NCBI GenBank assembly: GCA_030536515.1
Contig: JAUNPV010000006.1
Coordinates: 61,312 to 125,311 of the forward strand
Length of the DNA stretch: 64,000 nt
Direction: 5' to 3'
DNA from: Eubacteriales bacterium
GTDB lineage: Bacteria > Bacillota > Clostridia > Oscillospirales > Oscillospiraceae
Shown: positions 23,697 to 31,102 of the stretch, piece after piece
Layout: each line of letters begins with the position of its first letter
Numbering within the stretch: the stretch's first letter is position 1
Notes under the pieces: model-generated
What the model was told of the DNA's origin: nothing
Seen by the model: only the letters and a program-made list of their open reading frames with translations
The model's database searches: none
Program-made: the position numbers and the translations under genes

Positions 23697-24842
23697 ATGA
23701 AAATCCTTTTGATGATGATATTATGCTTTTTTCTGGCTGGCTGTGCCCCTGTGGGCACTACCCCTTCCCTTCCCACGGTCCCTGCGGAATCGGTCTTGGC
23801 GCCCACGGAGGCTCCCGAAACCGTGCCTGAGACCACGGTGCCCGACCCTGTCGGGGCGCTAATGGAGGCGCTGAGCGTGGAGGAGAAGGTTGGCCAGCTG
23901 TTCCTGGCCCGGTGCGATGCCCAGCGGGCGGTGGAGGACATTGCCGCCTGCCACCTGGGCGGGTTTGTGCTGTTCAAGGCCGACTTTGAAAACGAGACCC
24001 CCGACACCCTCCGCTCCAAGCTCCGCTCCTACCAGGACACCGCCAGCATCCCCCTGCTGCTGGCGGTGGACGAGGAGGGCGGCACCGTCACCCGCATCAG
24101 CCGGTTCCCCGCCTTCCGGGACCAGGTGTTCCCCTCCCCCCGGGAGGCCTATGATTACGGCGGCTTTGGCTGGGCCCTGGTGATGGAGGATGAGAAAATC
24201 AGAATGCTGGCGGACCTGGGGCTGAATGTGAATCTGGGCCCCGTGTGCGACATGGCGGACGACCCCGCCGGGTTTATGTATGAGCGGTCCCTGGGCCAGG
24301 ATGCCGAGACCACCGGAGAATTCGTGGCCATGACCGTGGATTTGATGTCCCAGAACCGCATTGGCAGCGTCCTCAAGCACTTCCCCGGCTACGGCAACAA
24401 CGCCGACACCCACGTGGGCATGGCCCGGGACAGCCGGAGCCTTTCTGAGCTGGAGGGCCGGGACCTGCGACCCTTTGCCGCCGGCATCGAAGCCGGGGCG
24501 GATGCCGTTCTGGTGACCCACACCATCGTGGAAGCCCTGGACGGCGAGCTGCCCGCCTCCCTGTCTCCGGCGGTCCACCGGTATCTGCGGGAGACCATGG
24601 GCTTTGCCGGGGTCATCCTCACCGACGATTTGGTGATGGAGGCCATCACCGACCGGTACGGAGCCGGAGAGGCCGCTGTGCTGGCGGTTCAGGCGGGAAA
24701 CGACCTGCTGTGCTCCACCGACTATCTGACCCAGTACCAGGCCGTCCTGGAGGCCGTGGAGGACGGAAGGATTGACATGGAGGTCCTGGACGCCGCCGTT
24801 CGGAACGTGCTGGAATGGAAAATGGAGCTGGGACTCATCTAA
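23697..24842 (+). CDS. Lipoprotein glycoside hydrolase family 3, NagZ-like beta-N-acetylhexosaminidase
   Basis: A 381-residue lipoprotein: signal peptide with lipobox LAGC (Cys16), a Pro/Thr-rich tether to about residue 50, then a GH3 barrel. The NagZ marks are KHFPGYG at 227-233, the catalytic Asp237-Thr-His239 acid/base pair and the ILTDD nucleophile region with Asp310. There is no C-terminal GH3 sandwich domain. It probably trims GlcNAc from cell-wall fragments outside the cell, as in Bacillus NagZ. A strong bidirectional terminator follows. Confidence 0.92.
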   Translation: MKILLMMILCFFLAGCAPVGTTPSLPTVPAESVLAPTEAPETVPETTVPDPVGALMEALSVEEKVGQLFLARCDAQRAVEDIAACHLGGFVLFKADFENETPDTLRSKLRSYQDTASIPLLLAVDEEGGTVTRISRFPAFRDQVFPSPREAYDYGGFGWALVMEDEKIRMLADLGLNVNLGPVCDMADDPAGFMYERSLGQDAETTGEFVAMTVDLMSQNRIGSVLKHFPGYGNNADTHVGMARDSRSLSELEGRDLRPFAAGIEAGADAVLVTHTIVEALDGELPASLSPAVHRYLRETMGFAGVILTDDLVMEAITDRYGAGEAAVLAVQAGNDLLCSTDYLTQYQAVLEAVEDGRIDMEVLDAAVRNVLEWKMELGLI

Positions 24843-24880
24843 AAAAAGATAACCACCGCCCCCGGTGGTTATCTTTTTTT
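24843..24880. terminator. Bidirectional intrinsic terminator
   Basis: AAAAAGATAACCACC-GCCCCC-GGTGGTTATCTTTTTTT. It serves the NagZ-like gene on the plus strand and the XRE gene on the minus strand. Confidence 0.95.
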
Positions 24881-24912
24881 CTGAAATTTCCATTATCCTT
24901 TCTGGTCCGCCG

Positions 24913-25110
24913 CTATTCCTCTACGGTAAAAATCTCCTCGATGGGCACGCCAAACACCTCTGCGATATTCCAGGCCAGCACCAAGGAGGGATTGTACTTC
25001 CCCTTTTCCAGGTTGCCGATGGTTTCTCTGCGAACGCCTACCAGCTTTGCAAGGTCATCCTGCTTCATGTCACATTTTGCTCTGTATTCCTTTATTCTGT
25101 TTTTAATCAT
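24913..25110 (-). CDS. XRE-family transcriptional regulator (cassette 1)
   Basis: A 65-residue single-domain Cro/CI helix-turn-helix protein: [50 protein letters not shown], ending in PIEEIF. Its start overlaps the end of the membrane-protein gene by 8 bases, so the two are coupled. A paired operator lies ahead of that gene, suggesting autoregulation. A paralogous regulator is at 25644-25844. Confidence 0.9.
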   Translation of the reverse strand: MIKNRIKEYRAKCDMKQDDLAKLVGVRRETIGNLEKGKYNPSLVLAWNIAEVFGVPIEEIFTVEE

Positions 25111-25459
25111 TTTCTGCCCCTTTTCGTTCCTTCCACTCCAGGACAGTCAGCGCAACCGTAAACACAATAATCGTAACGGCAAAGCTCAAGCCGAAGGACA
25201 TCGGAACTGCTTTTGCCCCGTCATAAATATAGGCGCAAATAAACATAAACGGTACAAGAGAGATCATCTCTGCCATGACTGCAACTGTAGCTGCTTTTTG
25301 AACATTGAGCAGGAAAAATTCATCGGGGATTACCCAAAAATACCGAATGTACGCCGCAAATCCGAAGAATCCATATAGCCCGATATTACCGGTGCGCCAG
25401 CCTAAGATTGCAATGAGTGACAAAAGAGACAGAAAGCCCAGGTAGTTGATTTTTTTCAT
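25103..25459 (-). CDS. Small membrane protein, DUF3796-like (cassette 1)
   Basis: A 118-residue protein with about four hydrophobic helices and the opening MKKINYLGFLSLLSLIAILG, then NIGLYGFFGFAAYIRYF, which resembles proteins annotated DUF3796 that sit beside small XRE regulators in Firmicutes. AAGGAGG precedes the ATG. The base composition is clearly lower in GC than the neighbouring genes, suggesting acquisition. The function is unknown. Confidence 0.78.
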   Translation of the reverse strand: MKKINYLGFLSLLSLIAILGWRTGNIGLYGFFGFAAYIRYFWVIPDEFFLLNVQKAATVAVMAEMISLVPFMFICAYIYDGAKAVPMSFGLSFAVTIIVFTVALTVLEWKERKGAEND

Positions 25460-25477
25460 AATCGTTTTTCCTCCTTG

Positions 25478-25537
25478 TAATGTGGTGTATTTCGCTCTTG
25501 GTGTTATAAATATACCACATTATAACAGAGAAGTCAA
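25478..25537 (-). promoter_or_regulatory. Promoter with paired operator, cassette 1
   Basis: Minus strand TTGACT (25532-25537), 17 bases, TATATT (25509-25514). Two 12-base half-sites in inverted orientation, TAATGTGGTGTA (25478-25489) and TATACCACATTA (25511-25522), match at 11 of 12 positions. One overlaps the -10 and the other the leader, a fit for repression by the XRE product. Confidence 0.75.
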
Positions 25538-25643
25538 TAGGGAATCCCGCAAAATTTTCCCCGTCCCGGATATCGCCCAAATTGAAGCCCGGCGAACGCA
25601 GGAATACAGCCTGCTTTCGCCGGGTCAAAATTATGGTACAGTA

Positions 25644-25844
25644 CTATTCGAAAATAAAAATCTCCTCAATTGGCGCTTCCACCGCCCGGGAGATGTCGAT
25701 GGCCAGCTTCAGCGAGGGGTTGTACAGCCCCTTTTCCAGGCGCATGATGGTCTCCCGGCGGACGCCCACCTGCTCCGCCAGCTGGCCCTGGGTCAGGTTT
25801 TTCAGCTGGCGGAAGGTTTTCAGTCTGCATTCAAATTCCGCCAT
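25644..25844 (-). CDS. XRE-family transcriptional regulator (cassette 2)
   Basis: A 66-residue helix-turn-helix protein ([45 protein letters not shown], ending PIEEIFIFE), clearly paralogous to the regulator at 24913, with VGVRRETI and EKG.YNPSL.LA shared. It follows the 217-residue membrane gene by 3 bases. Together these make a second copy of the membrane-protein/regulator cassette in the same orientation. Confidence 0.9.
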   Translation of the reverse strand: MAEFECRLKTFRQLKNLTQGQLAEQVGVRRETIMRLEKGLYNPSLKLAIDISRAVEAPIEEIFIFE

Positions 25845-25847
25845 GGC

Positions 25848-26501
25848 TCATTCCCCGTCGGCCTGGTCGTCGTGGTCGTAGCGGTACAGAAGGTATTCGC
25901 TGAGGAAAATGCCCAGGCCCATGGTCAGTGAGAGGGAGACCAGCAGGCCAATCATGGCATTCTCGAAGCTGCCGAAGAATCGCCCGCCGGAGCCGGCAAA
26001 CACCATCAGCGCCAGATACACAATGCTCACCGTAATCCGCAGGGCCTTCAGCTGGGCCTTGGCCGCATTTTCCCGGAACCGCTCATCCATGAAGGTGCCG
26101 GACATTTTTCCCTCGTAGTAAAACCCGAAAAAGCCGAAGAACACGAAAAACACAAAGGCCGTGGTATCCCCCGTGGCCCGAAAGGCGGGAAATCCCAAAA
26201 ACCCCAGGAAGCCAAGAAAGCCCAAAAAGCCCAGCACCGGGTTCAGCTTCCGGGTGGTGGTCCCGGGGTCCTTCTTCCTCCTGAAAATGTGCACCACCAG
26301 CAGCCCCGCCAGGGTCAGCACATAGCCGGTCACCAGCACCAGCGCCAGGACCATGGGCAGGTCCCTGCTTTCCAGCTGAAAGCTCCCGTCCATGGGCACC
26401 ACCAGTCGGGAATCGTTGAAGCGGACGGAATAGGCCGTGGCTGCCAGCAGGAAAATCAGGCAGCAGACCCCGGCGGCAATCAGTAACGTTCTTTTTTTCA
26501 T
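25848..26501 (-). CDS. Membrane protein with FLG/FFG repeat helices (cassette 2)
   Basis: A 217-residue membrane protein: an N-terminal signal-anchor, a second helix at about 48-70, then an unusual run of repeated LGF triplets followed by VFFVFFGFFGFYYEG, and two C-terminal helices. The Gly/Phe-rich part resembles DUF3796-type proteins; the C-terminal half resembles small membrane proteins that accompany XRE regulators. No catalytic motif is seen. It is coupled to the XRE gene downstream and has its own regulated-looking promoter. Confidence 0.78.
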   Translation of the reverse strand: MKKRTLLIAAGVCCLIFLLAATAYSVRFNDSRLVVPMDGSFQLESRDLPMVLALVLVTGYVLTLAGLLVVHIFRRKKDPGTTTRKLNPVLGFLGFLGFLGFLGFPAFRATGDTTAFVFFVFFGFFGFYYEGKMSGTFMDERFRENAAKAQLKALRITVSIVYLALMVFAGSGGRFFGSFENAMIGLLVSLSLTMGLGIFLSEYLLYRYDHDDQADGE

Positions 26502-26519
26502 AAACAGCCTCCATAAAAT

Positions 26520-26575
26520 GAGATATATTTATCTCTTGATAGGACAAATATATCACACCCTATTTCGGTTGTCAA
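26520..26575 (-). promoter_or_regulatory. Promoter and operator, cassette 2
   Basis: Minus strand TTGACA (26570-26575), 17 bases, TATATT (26547-26552). Downstream is the perfect inverted repeat GAGATA-TATT-TATCTC (26520-26535), a candidate operator different in sequence from that of cassette 1. Confidence 0.75.
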
Positions 26576-26588
26576 CCCCCAATGGCAA

Positions 26589-26624
26589 AAAATTCCCTCA
26601 CCCCCATGGGGGTGAGGATAATTT
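26589..26624. terminator. Bidirectional intrinsic terminator after the Mrp gene
   Basis: CCTCACCCCCATGGGGGTGAGG, an 11-bp perfect palindrome, with T-rich or A-rich runs on each side. It ends the Mrp transcript on the minus strand. Confidence 0.92.
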
Positions 26625-26625
26625 T

Positions 26626-27450
26626 TTAATTCATTTTCTCGATGGCTTCCAGAACATCCGCCAGCTTGTCGGTGTTGACGGTCTCCATCATTCCTGCGTC
26701 GTAGGCCTCGGCCACACTGGGGTCGATGGGCAGACGGGCCAGGATGGGCAGGCCGAACTTGGCGGCGGTCTCGTCCAGGTGGCTCTTGCCGAAGACATTG
26801 ATTTTCTTCCCGCAGTCGGGGCATTCCAGGTAGGCGTAGTTCTCCACGAAGCCCAGCACAGGAATGTGCATCATCTCCGCCATTTTGGCGGCCTTGGCCA
26901 CAATCATGGAAACCAGGTCCTGGGGGGAGGTGACGATGATGATGCCGTCCACCGGCAGGCTCTGGAACACCGTCAGCGGCACGTCGCCGGTTCCGGGAGG
27001 CATATCCACAAACATATAGTCTACGTCCTCCCAGATGACATCGGTCCAGAACTGCTTGACCGCCCCGGCGATAACGGGACCGCGCCAGACCACGGGGTCG
27101 GCGGGGTTATCCAGCAGCAGGTTGATGGACATGACCTGGATGCCCCCCCGGGTCAGAGCCGGGTACAGGCCGTCCTCGTTGGCCCCCTGGCACTCGGAGA
27201 CACCGAAGGCGGTGGGCGCAGAGGGGCCGGTGATGTCGGCGTCCAGAACGCCCACGTGCTTACCCCGGCGGGCCATGGCCACGGCCAGCATGGCGGTCAA
27301 AGTGGACTTGCCCACGCCGCCCTTGCCGGACACCACGGCGATGACCTTTTTCACCGTGGACTTGGGGTTCAAAGTAGCCAGCAGGCTCTCCGCCTTGCGG
27401 TCGGCGCAGTCGGAGGAGCAGCTGGAGCAGTTGCCATTACAGGAACTCAT
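26626..27450 (-). CDS. Mrp/NBP35-family ATP-binding protein (iron-sulfur carrier)
   Basis: A 274-residue P-loop ATPase. N-terminal cysteines C4, C8, C11 and C15 form a cluster; deviant Walker A SGKGGVGKST is at 41-50, DMPPGTGD at 149-156, and CPDC at 210-213 is the conserved cluster-bridging motif of the dimer. It scaffolds or delivers [4Fe-4S] clusters in the cytoplasm. AGGAGA precedes the ATG. It stands alone with its own promoter and terminator. Confidence 0.93.
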   Translation of the reverse strand: MSSCNGNCSSCSSDCADRKAESLLATLNPKSTVKKVIAVVSGKGGVGKSTLTAMLAVAMARRGKHVGVLDADITGPSAPTAFGVSECQGANEDGLYPALTRGGIQVMSINLLLDNPADPVVWRGPVIAGAVKQFWTDVIWEDVDYMFVDMPPGTGDVPLTVFQSLPVDGIIIVTSPQDLVSMIVAKAAKMAEMMHIPVLGFVENYAYLECPDCGKKINVFGKSHLDETAAKFGLPILARLPIDPSVAEAYDAGMMETVNTDKLADVLEAIEKMN

Positions 27451-27483
27451 TGGAAAATCTCTCCTTTTTGTTTATCTTGTGAT

Positions 27484-27512
27484 ATTATAGGACGTTATGG
27501 CGGCTGTGTCAA
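27484..27512 (-). promoter_or_regulatory. Promoter of the Mrp gene
   Basis: Minus strand TTGACA, 17 bases, TATAAT: a consensus promoter, 34 bases from the start codon. Confidence 0.9.
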
Positions 27513-27525
27513 CCGTAAAACGCAT

Positions 27526-27600
27526 CGTAGGGAACGGATTCATCCGTTCCGCATTCACGGCAGTGCGTACTTTCGGAACGGATAAATCCGTTCCCTACGG
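27526..27600. repeat. Family D repeat, paired form
   Basis: CGTAGGGAACGGATTCATCC at the left and GGATAAATCCGTTCCCTACG at the right, in inverted orientation around about 20 bases. The unit ends 6 bases from the ABC-F stop codon. Confidence 0.75.
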
Positions 27601-27606
27601 TGCCGC

Positions 27607-29469
27607 CTATTCCTGGGCCGCCTCCCATTGTTCCATCAGGTCCATGAGGGTCTGCTCTGCCTTTTCCTTTTCTTCCAGCAGCCTTGACAGCTCCTGGTAG
27701 TCGGCGGCGGCGGCTTCGATTTGGGGGGCGTAGGCTTCAATCAGCTGCTCCTGCTTTTCAATCTCCCGTTCCAGGCGGCGGACCAGCTTGTCTACGTCCT
27801 TGGTGCCGCCCTTGGGCTTTTCCTTTTTGGGCTTGGGAGCCGCTGCAAGCACCGGCTTGGCGGCGGCCTCGTGGTCCAGGATGGAGCGGTATTTTTCATA
27901 CCCGCAGGGGAAATCCCGGATGGCGCCGTCCTCCAAAAGCCAGATGCGCTCGGCAAACTTTTCAATAAAGTACCGGTCGTGGGACACAAACAGCAGCACG
28001 CCCTCGAATTCCTCGATGGCCGCCTCCACCCACTCCCGGGAGGCGATGTCCAGATGGTTGGTGGGCTCGTCCAGAATCAGCAGGTTGATTTTTTCATCCA
28101 TCAGCATACAGAGTCTGAGCCGGGACTGCTCGCCGCCGGAGAGGTTTCCCACGGTTTTGAACACGTCCTCCCCCTGGAACATGAACGCGCCCAGCCGGTC
28201 CCGGGCCACCTGGGGGGTGCAGTTTTTCTCGTAGAGCATGGTGTCATAGAGGCTGCGCTCCGGGTGGTCAAAGTGGATAATCTGGGGGAGATACCCCACC
28301 TTCACCGTGGGGCCGAACTGGATTTTGCCCTGGCAGTCCTCGTCCCCCAGCAGGCACTTGATGAAGGTGGACTTGCCGGTGCCGTTGTCCCCCAGCAGGG
28401 CAATGCGCTCGCCGCCCTCCACGTTCAGATTCACGTCGGAGAACAGTGTCCGCTCCCCGAAGGATTTGGACACGTTTTTCATTTTGAACACCACGTCCCC
28501 GGAAAAGTCCCGCTGGCCGAAGGAAGCCTTCATGGTGTGCTCTTTTTTGGGCTTCTTGGTTTTTTCAATGCGCTCCATCCGGTGCTGGATGGACATGGCC
28601 CGGCGGTACAGGGTCCGGTTGTTGATGCCCCAGCCCTTCATCCGCTCCAGGGTGAAGCCAAGCTGCTTCAGCTTCGCCTGCTCCACCTGGTACTGCTTCA
28701 TCTGCAAATCAAACCGGGCCTGCTTTTCGTCCATGTAGAAGGAGTAGTTGCCGGAGTAGAACTCGGCGTGGCCCTCGGTGATTTCGATGACCCGCTGGGC
28801 CACCTGGTCGATGAAGTAGCGGTCGTGGGAAATGGCCAGGACCGTGCCCTTGAAGGTTTCCAGGTACTTTTCCAGCCACTCCACGCTGTTTAAGTCCAGA
28901 TGGTTGGTGGGCTCGTCCAACAGTAGGATGTCCGTTTTTTCCAGCAGTAGTCTTGCCAGGTTCACCCGGGTCTTTTCGCCGCCGGAGAGGCTGCCGAAGT
29001 TCTGCTGTCTCTGGTCGGCGGTGATAGCCAGACCGTTGCAGATTTTGTCCACCTCCACGTCCATGTCGTAGCCGCCGCCGGACTGGAAGCGGTTACCCAG
29101 GGTATCGTACTGGTGAAGCAGCTCGTCGCTTACCAGAGTTGCCATCTGCTGTTCCAGCAGCTCCATCTTCTTTTTGATATTGGTAAGCTCCTCATAGGCC
29201 GAGCGGAGAACGTCCTCCACGGTGTAGCCCTCGGGGAACCGGGGAATCTGGGAAATTAGGCCCAGCCGCTTGTCGGGGTTTACGTAGACCTCGCCGCTGT
29301 CGTAGTCCATCTGGCGGGTTAGGATGTTGAACAGCGTGGTCTTGCCGCAGCCGTTGCGGCCTAAGATTGCCACCCGCTCCCCCTCCTGGATTTCAAAGGT
29401 CAGGTCCTCCAGGAGATTTTCGCCGATGACGAAGAATTTCGTTAAGTTTTTTACGGATATATCAACCAT
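27607..29469 (-). CDS. ABC-F family ATPase (ribosome-associated)
   Basis: A 620-residue protein with two ABC cassettes (Walker A GRNGCGKTT and GDNGTGKST; signatures LSGGEKTR and LSGGEQSR; Walker B LLLDEPTNHLD and LILDEPTNHLD), joined by a basic linker of about 80 residues, with no membrane domain. A C-terminal coiled coil (about 545-620) follows. Such proteins act on ribosomes as translation factors, some giving antibiotic protection. The linker and C-terminal coil resemble Uup/YdiF-like housekeeping members more than known resistance proteins. Its start overlaps the end of rnmV by 8 bases. Confidence 0.92.
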   Translation of the reverse strand: MVDISVKNLTKFFVIGENLLEDLTFEIQEGERVAILGRNGCGKTTLFNILTRQMDYDSGEVYVNPDKRLGLISQIPRFPEGYTVEDVLRSAYEELTNIKKKMELLEQQMATLVSDELLHQYDTLGNRFQSGGGYDMDVEVDKICNGLAITADQRQQNFGSLSGGEKTRVNLARLLLEKTDILLLDEPTNHLDLNSVEWLEKYLETFKGTVLAISHDRYFIDQVAQRVIEITEGHAEFYSGNYSFYMDEKQARFDLQMKQYQVEQAKLKQLGFTLERMKGWGINNRTLYRRAMSIQHRMERIEKTKKPKKEHTMKASFGQRDFSGDVVFKMKNVSKSFGERTLFSDVNLNVEGGERIALLGDNGTGKSTFIKCLLGDEDCQGKIQFGPTVKVGYLPQIIHFDHPERSLYDTMLYEKNCTPQVARDRLGAFMFQGEDVFKTVGNLSGGEQSRLRLCMLMDEKINLLILDEPTNHLDIASREWVEAAIEEFEGVLLFVSHDRYFIEKFAERIWLLEDGAIRDFPCGYEKYRSILDHEAAAKPVLAAAPKPKKEKPKGGTKDVDKLVRRLEREIEKQEQLIEAYAPQIEAAAADYQELSRLLEEKEKAEQTLMDLMEQWEAAQE

Positions 29470-30061
29470 TGTCTTTCTCCAAAGTTTCTGCGATGGTGGT
29501 CAATTCCTCCACGGAATACAGTAAATTCAACGCCCCCAGCATGGCATTGGGGCTCATGCGTTCGGGCAGGTTCAGTTTTTTCAGTAAGGCCAGCCGCTTT
29601 TCGCTGGCATTGGGGCCGCCGGAAAGGCCCAGGGCCATCAAATCCTGCTTGGTGATTTGGTTAGAGGCTGTAACTTCCTCCCCTTCTATGGTGGCCCCGG
29701 CGCTGCGCAGGGCTTCCAGGAGTATCTCCCGGGTCATGCCCTCCACCCCCAGCTTCCCCTCCTTGCCCGGGGCGGCCTTCCGGCGCTCCTTGCCGTAGAT
29801 GTCGGGGATGTAGGCGTGTTTCAGAAATTTGCCGGGGATGGCGCTTTTGATGTGGTTGCGGATGACGAAGCCCGCCCCGTCGGAGTCGGTGAATACGATG
29901 AGGCCCCGGGTCTGGGCCACCCGCCGCAGCAGGTCCATCTGGGCCTTGTCCTTGAAAATGCCAAAGCCTGCCGTTTCCAGAATGGGGGCGTCCACAATCT
30001 GGCTGAGGGTATTTTTGTCGTAACGGCCCTCCACCACAATGGCTTCTCTGATTTTAACCAT
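29462..30061 (-). CDS. rnmV: Ribonuclease M5
   Basis: A 199-residue Toprim-domain nuclease: REAIVVEGRYDKNTL with the catalytic Glu, IVFTDSDGAG with the metal-binding DxD, and the RNase M5-specific C-terminal region (LGLSGGPNASEKRLALLKKL). It matures 5S rRNA in Firmicutes. It overlaps holA by 8 bases upstream and the ABC-F gene downstream, so the four genes comEC-holA-rnmV-ABC-F read as one operon. Confidence 0.93.
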   Translation of the reverse strand: MVKIREAIVVEGRYDKNTLSQIVDAPILETAGFGIFKDKAQMDLLRRVAQTRGLIVFTDSDGAGFVIRNHIKSAIPGKFLKHAYIPDIYGKERRKAAPGKEGKLGVEGMTREILLEALRSAGATIEGEEVTASNQITKQDLMALGLSGGPNASEKRLALLKKLNLPERMSPNAMLGALNLLYSVEELTTIAETLEKDNG

Positions 30062-31097
30062 GGCTCGCCTCCTGGGCCAGCTGCAATATCAGCAGCTCCA
30101 GCAGCCGCTCCGGGTCGTCATAGGAGGTTTTCATGTTGTAGTCCGTTTCCAGCACCAGCACCGAGGCCTTCCGGCAGAAATCGGCGCTGAACCGCCGGGC
30201 GGCCTCCATGGTTTTGCGGGCGGGATAGTCGGGCAGACCGCAGAGTTTTTGCAGGTCTGAGGCATTTTTGCCAGAGTCCAGCAGGGTTCTCGCAGTGGCG
30301 ATGCGGCGGAAACTGCCGCCCACAGCCCCTAAAATCGCCAGAGGCTCCTGCTGCATTTTCAGCAGCTGCTGCAATTTCAGCAGCGCCTGGTCGTAGCGTC
30401 CGGCGCTTAACAGGTCCGTCATCTGGAACACCACCGCATCCAGCACCGGCTCGGTGACGGCATCAATATCCGACTTTTTAATCTCCGGAATCCCGGAAAA
30501 GGCGCAGATTTTGTCAATTTCCCCACTGAGGGCCGTCATGGTCCCCCCGGTGATGTCGATGAGGTAGATACACAGGTCCGTGGAAATCCGCTTGCCCCGG
30601 GCCGCAAAATGACGGCTGACCCAGGCCACCAGGTCCCGCTGGTCCTGCTTGGCAAACTCCACAATGGAGCCAGCCTCCACGGCCTCCCACAGCTTTTTAA
30701 GCCGCTTGTCCGGCTTCCAGGGGGCGGTGATGTAGGTGAACACCACGGTGCAGTAGTCGGGGATATCCGACAGGATGTCGATAATCTTGGTCCGGTCACC
30801 CTCGTTCAGCTTGAACAGGTCGATGTCGTCCACCTGGACCAGGGTGTGCTCGGCCATCATGGGCAGGTTCTCCACGGCATCGGCAAAGCTGCGGATATCG
30901 AAGGACTCGTTTGTAAGCCGGTGAAAATTGAAGGATTCCGTCAGCTCGTCCAGCAGCTGCTTTTTCATCTGACCCAGGTAGTGGTGCAGAAGAAAGACCT
31001 CCTCCCCGTGGAAAAAGTACAGGCGGCCCAGCTCCTTGCTTTTCAGAGCTGCCTTCAACTCCTGGAGACCGGTGGAAGGGGTCGGTTTTTTTGCCAT
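30054..31097 (-). CDS. holA: DNA polymerase III subunit delta
   Basis: A 347-residue HolA clamp-loader subunit: the N-terminal region (LKSKELGRLYFFHGEEVFLLHHYLGQM) resembles an AAA+ domain without a true Walker A, and the C-terminal helical collar ends in LELLILQLAQEA. With DnaX (encoded at 42766) it loads the sliding clamp. ATG 31097 is preferred over GTG 31106 because AGGAGG is 8 bases from the ATG but touches the GTG. It follows comEC with a 5-base gap, a common Firmicutes arrangement. Confidence 0.92.
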   Translation of the reverse strand: MAKKPTPSTGLQELKAALKSKELGRLYFFHGEEVFLLHHYLGQMKKQLLDELTESFNFHRLTNESFDIRSFADAVENLPMMAEHTLVQVDDIDLFKLNEGDRTKIIDILSDIPDYCTVVFTYITAPWKPDKRLKKLWEAVEAGSIVEFAKQDQRDLVAWVSRHFAARGKRISTDLCIYLIDITGGTMTALSGEIDKICAFSGIPEIKKSDIDAVTEPVLDAVVFQMTDLLSAGRYDQALLKLQQLLKMQQEPLAILGAVGGSFRRIATARTLLDSGKNASDLQKLCGLPDYPARKTMEAARRFSADFCRKASVLVLETDYNMKTSYDDPERLLELLILQLAQEASHG

Positions 31098-31102
31098 GGT
31101 GT

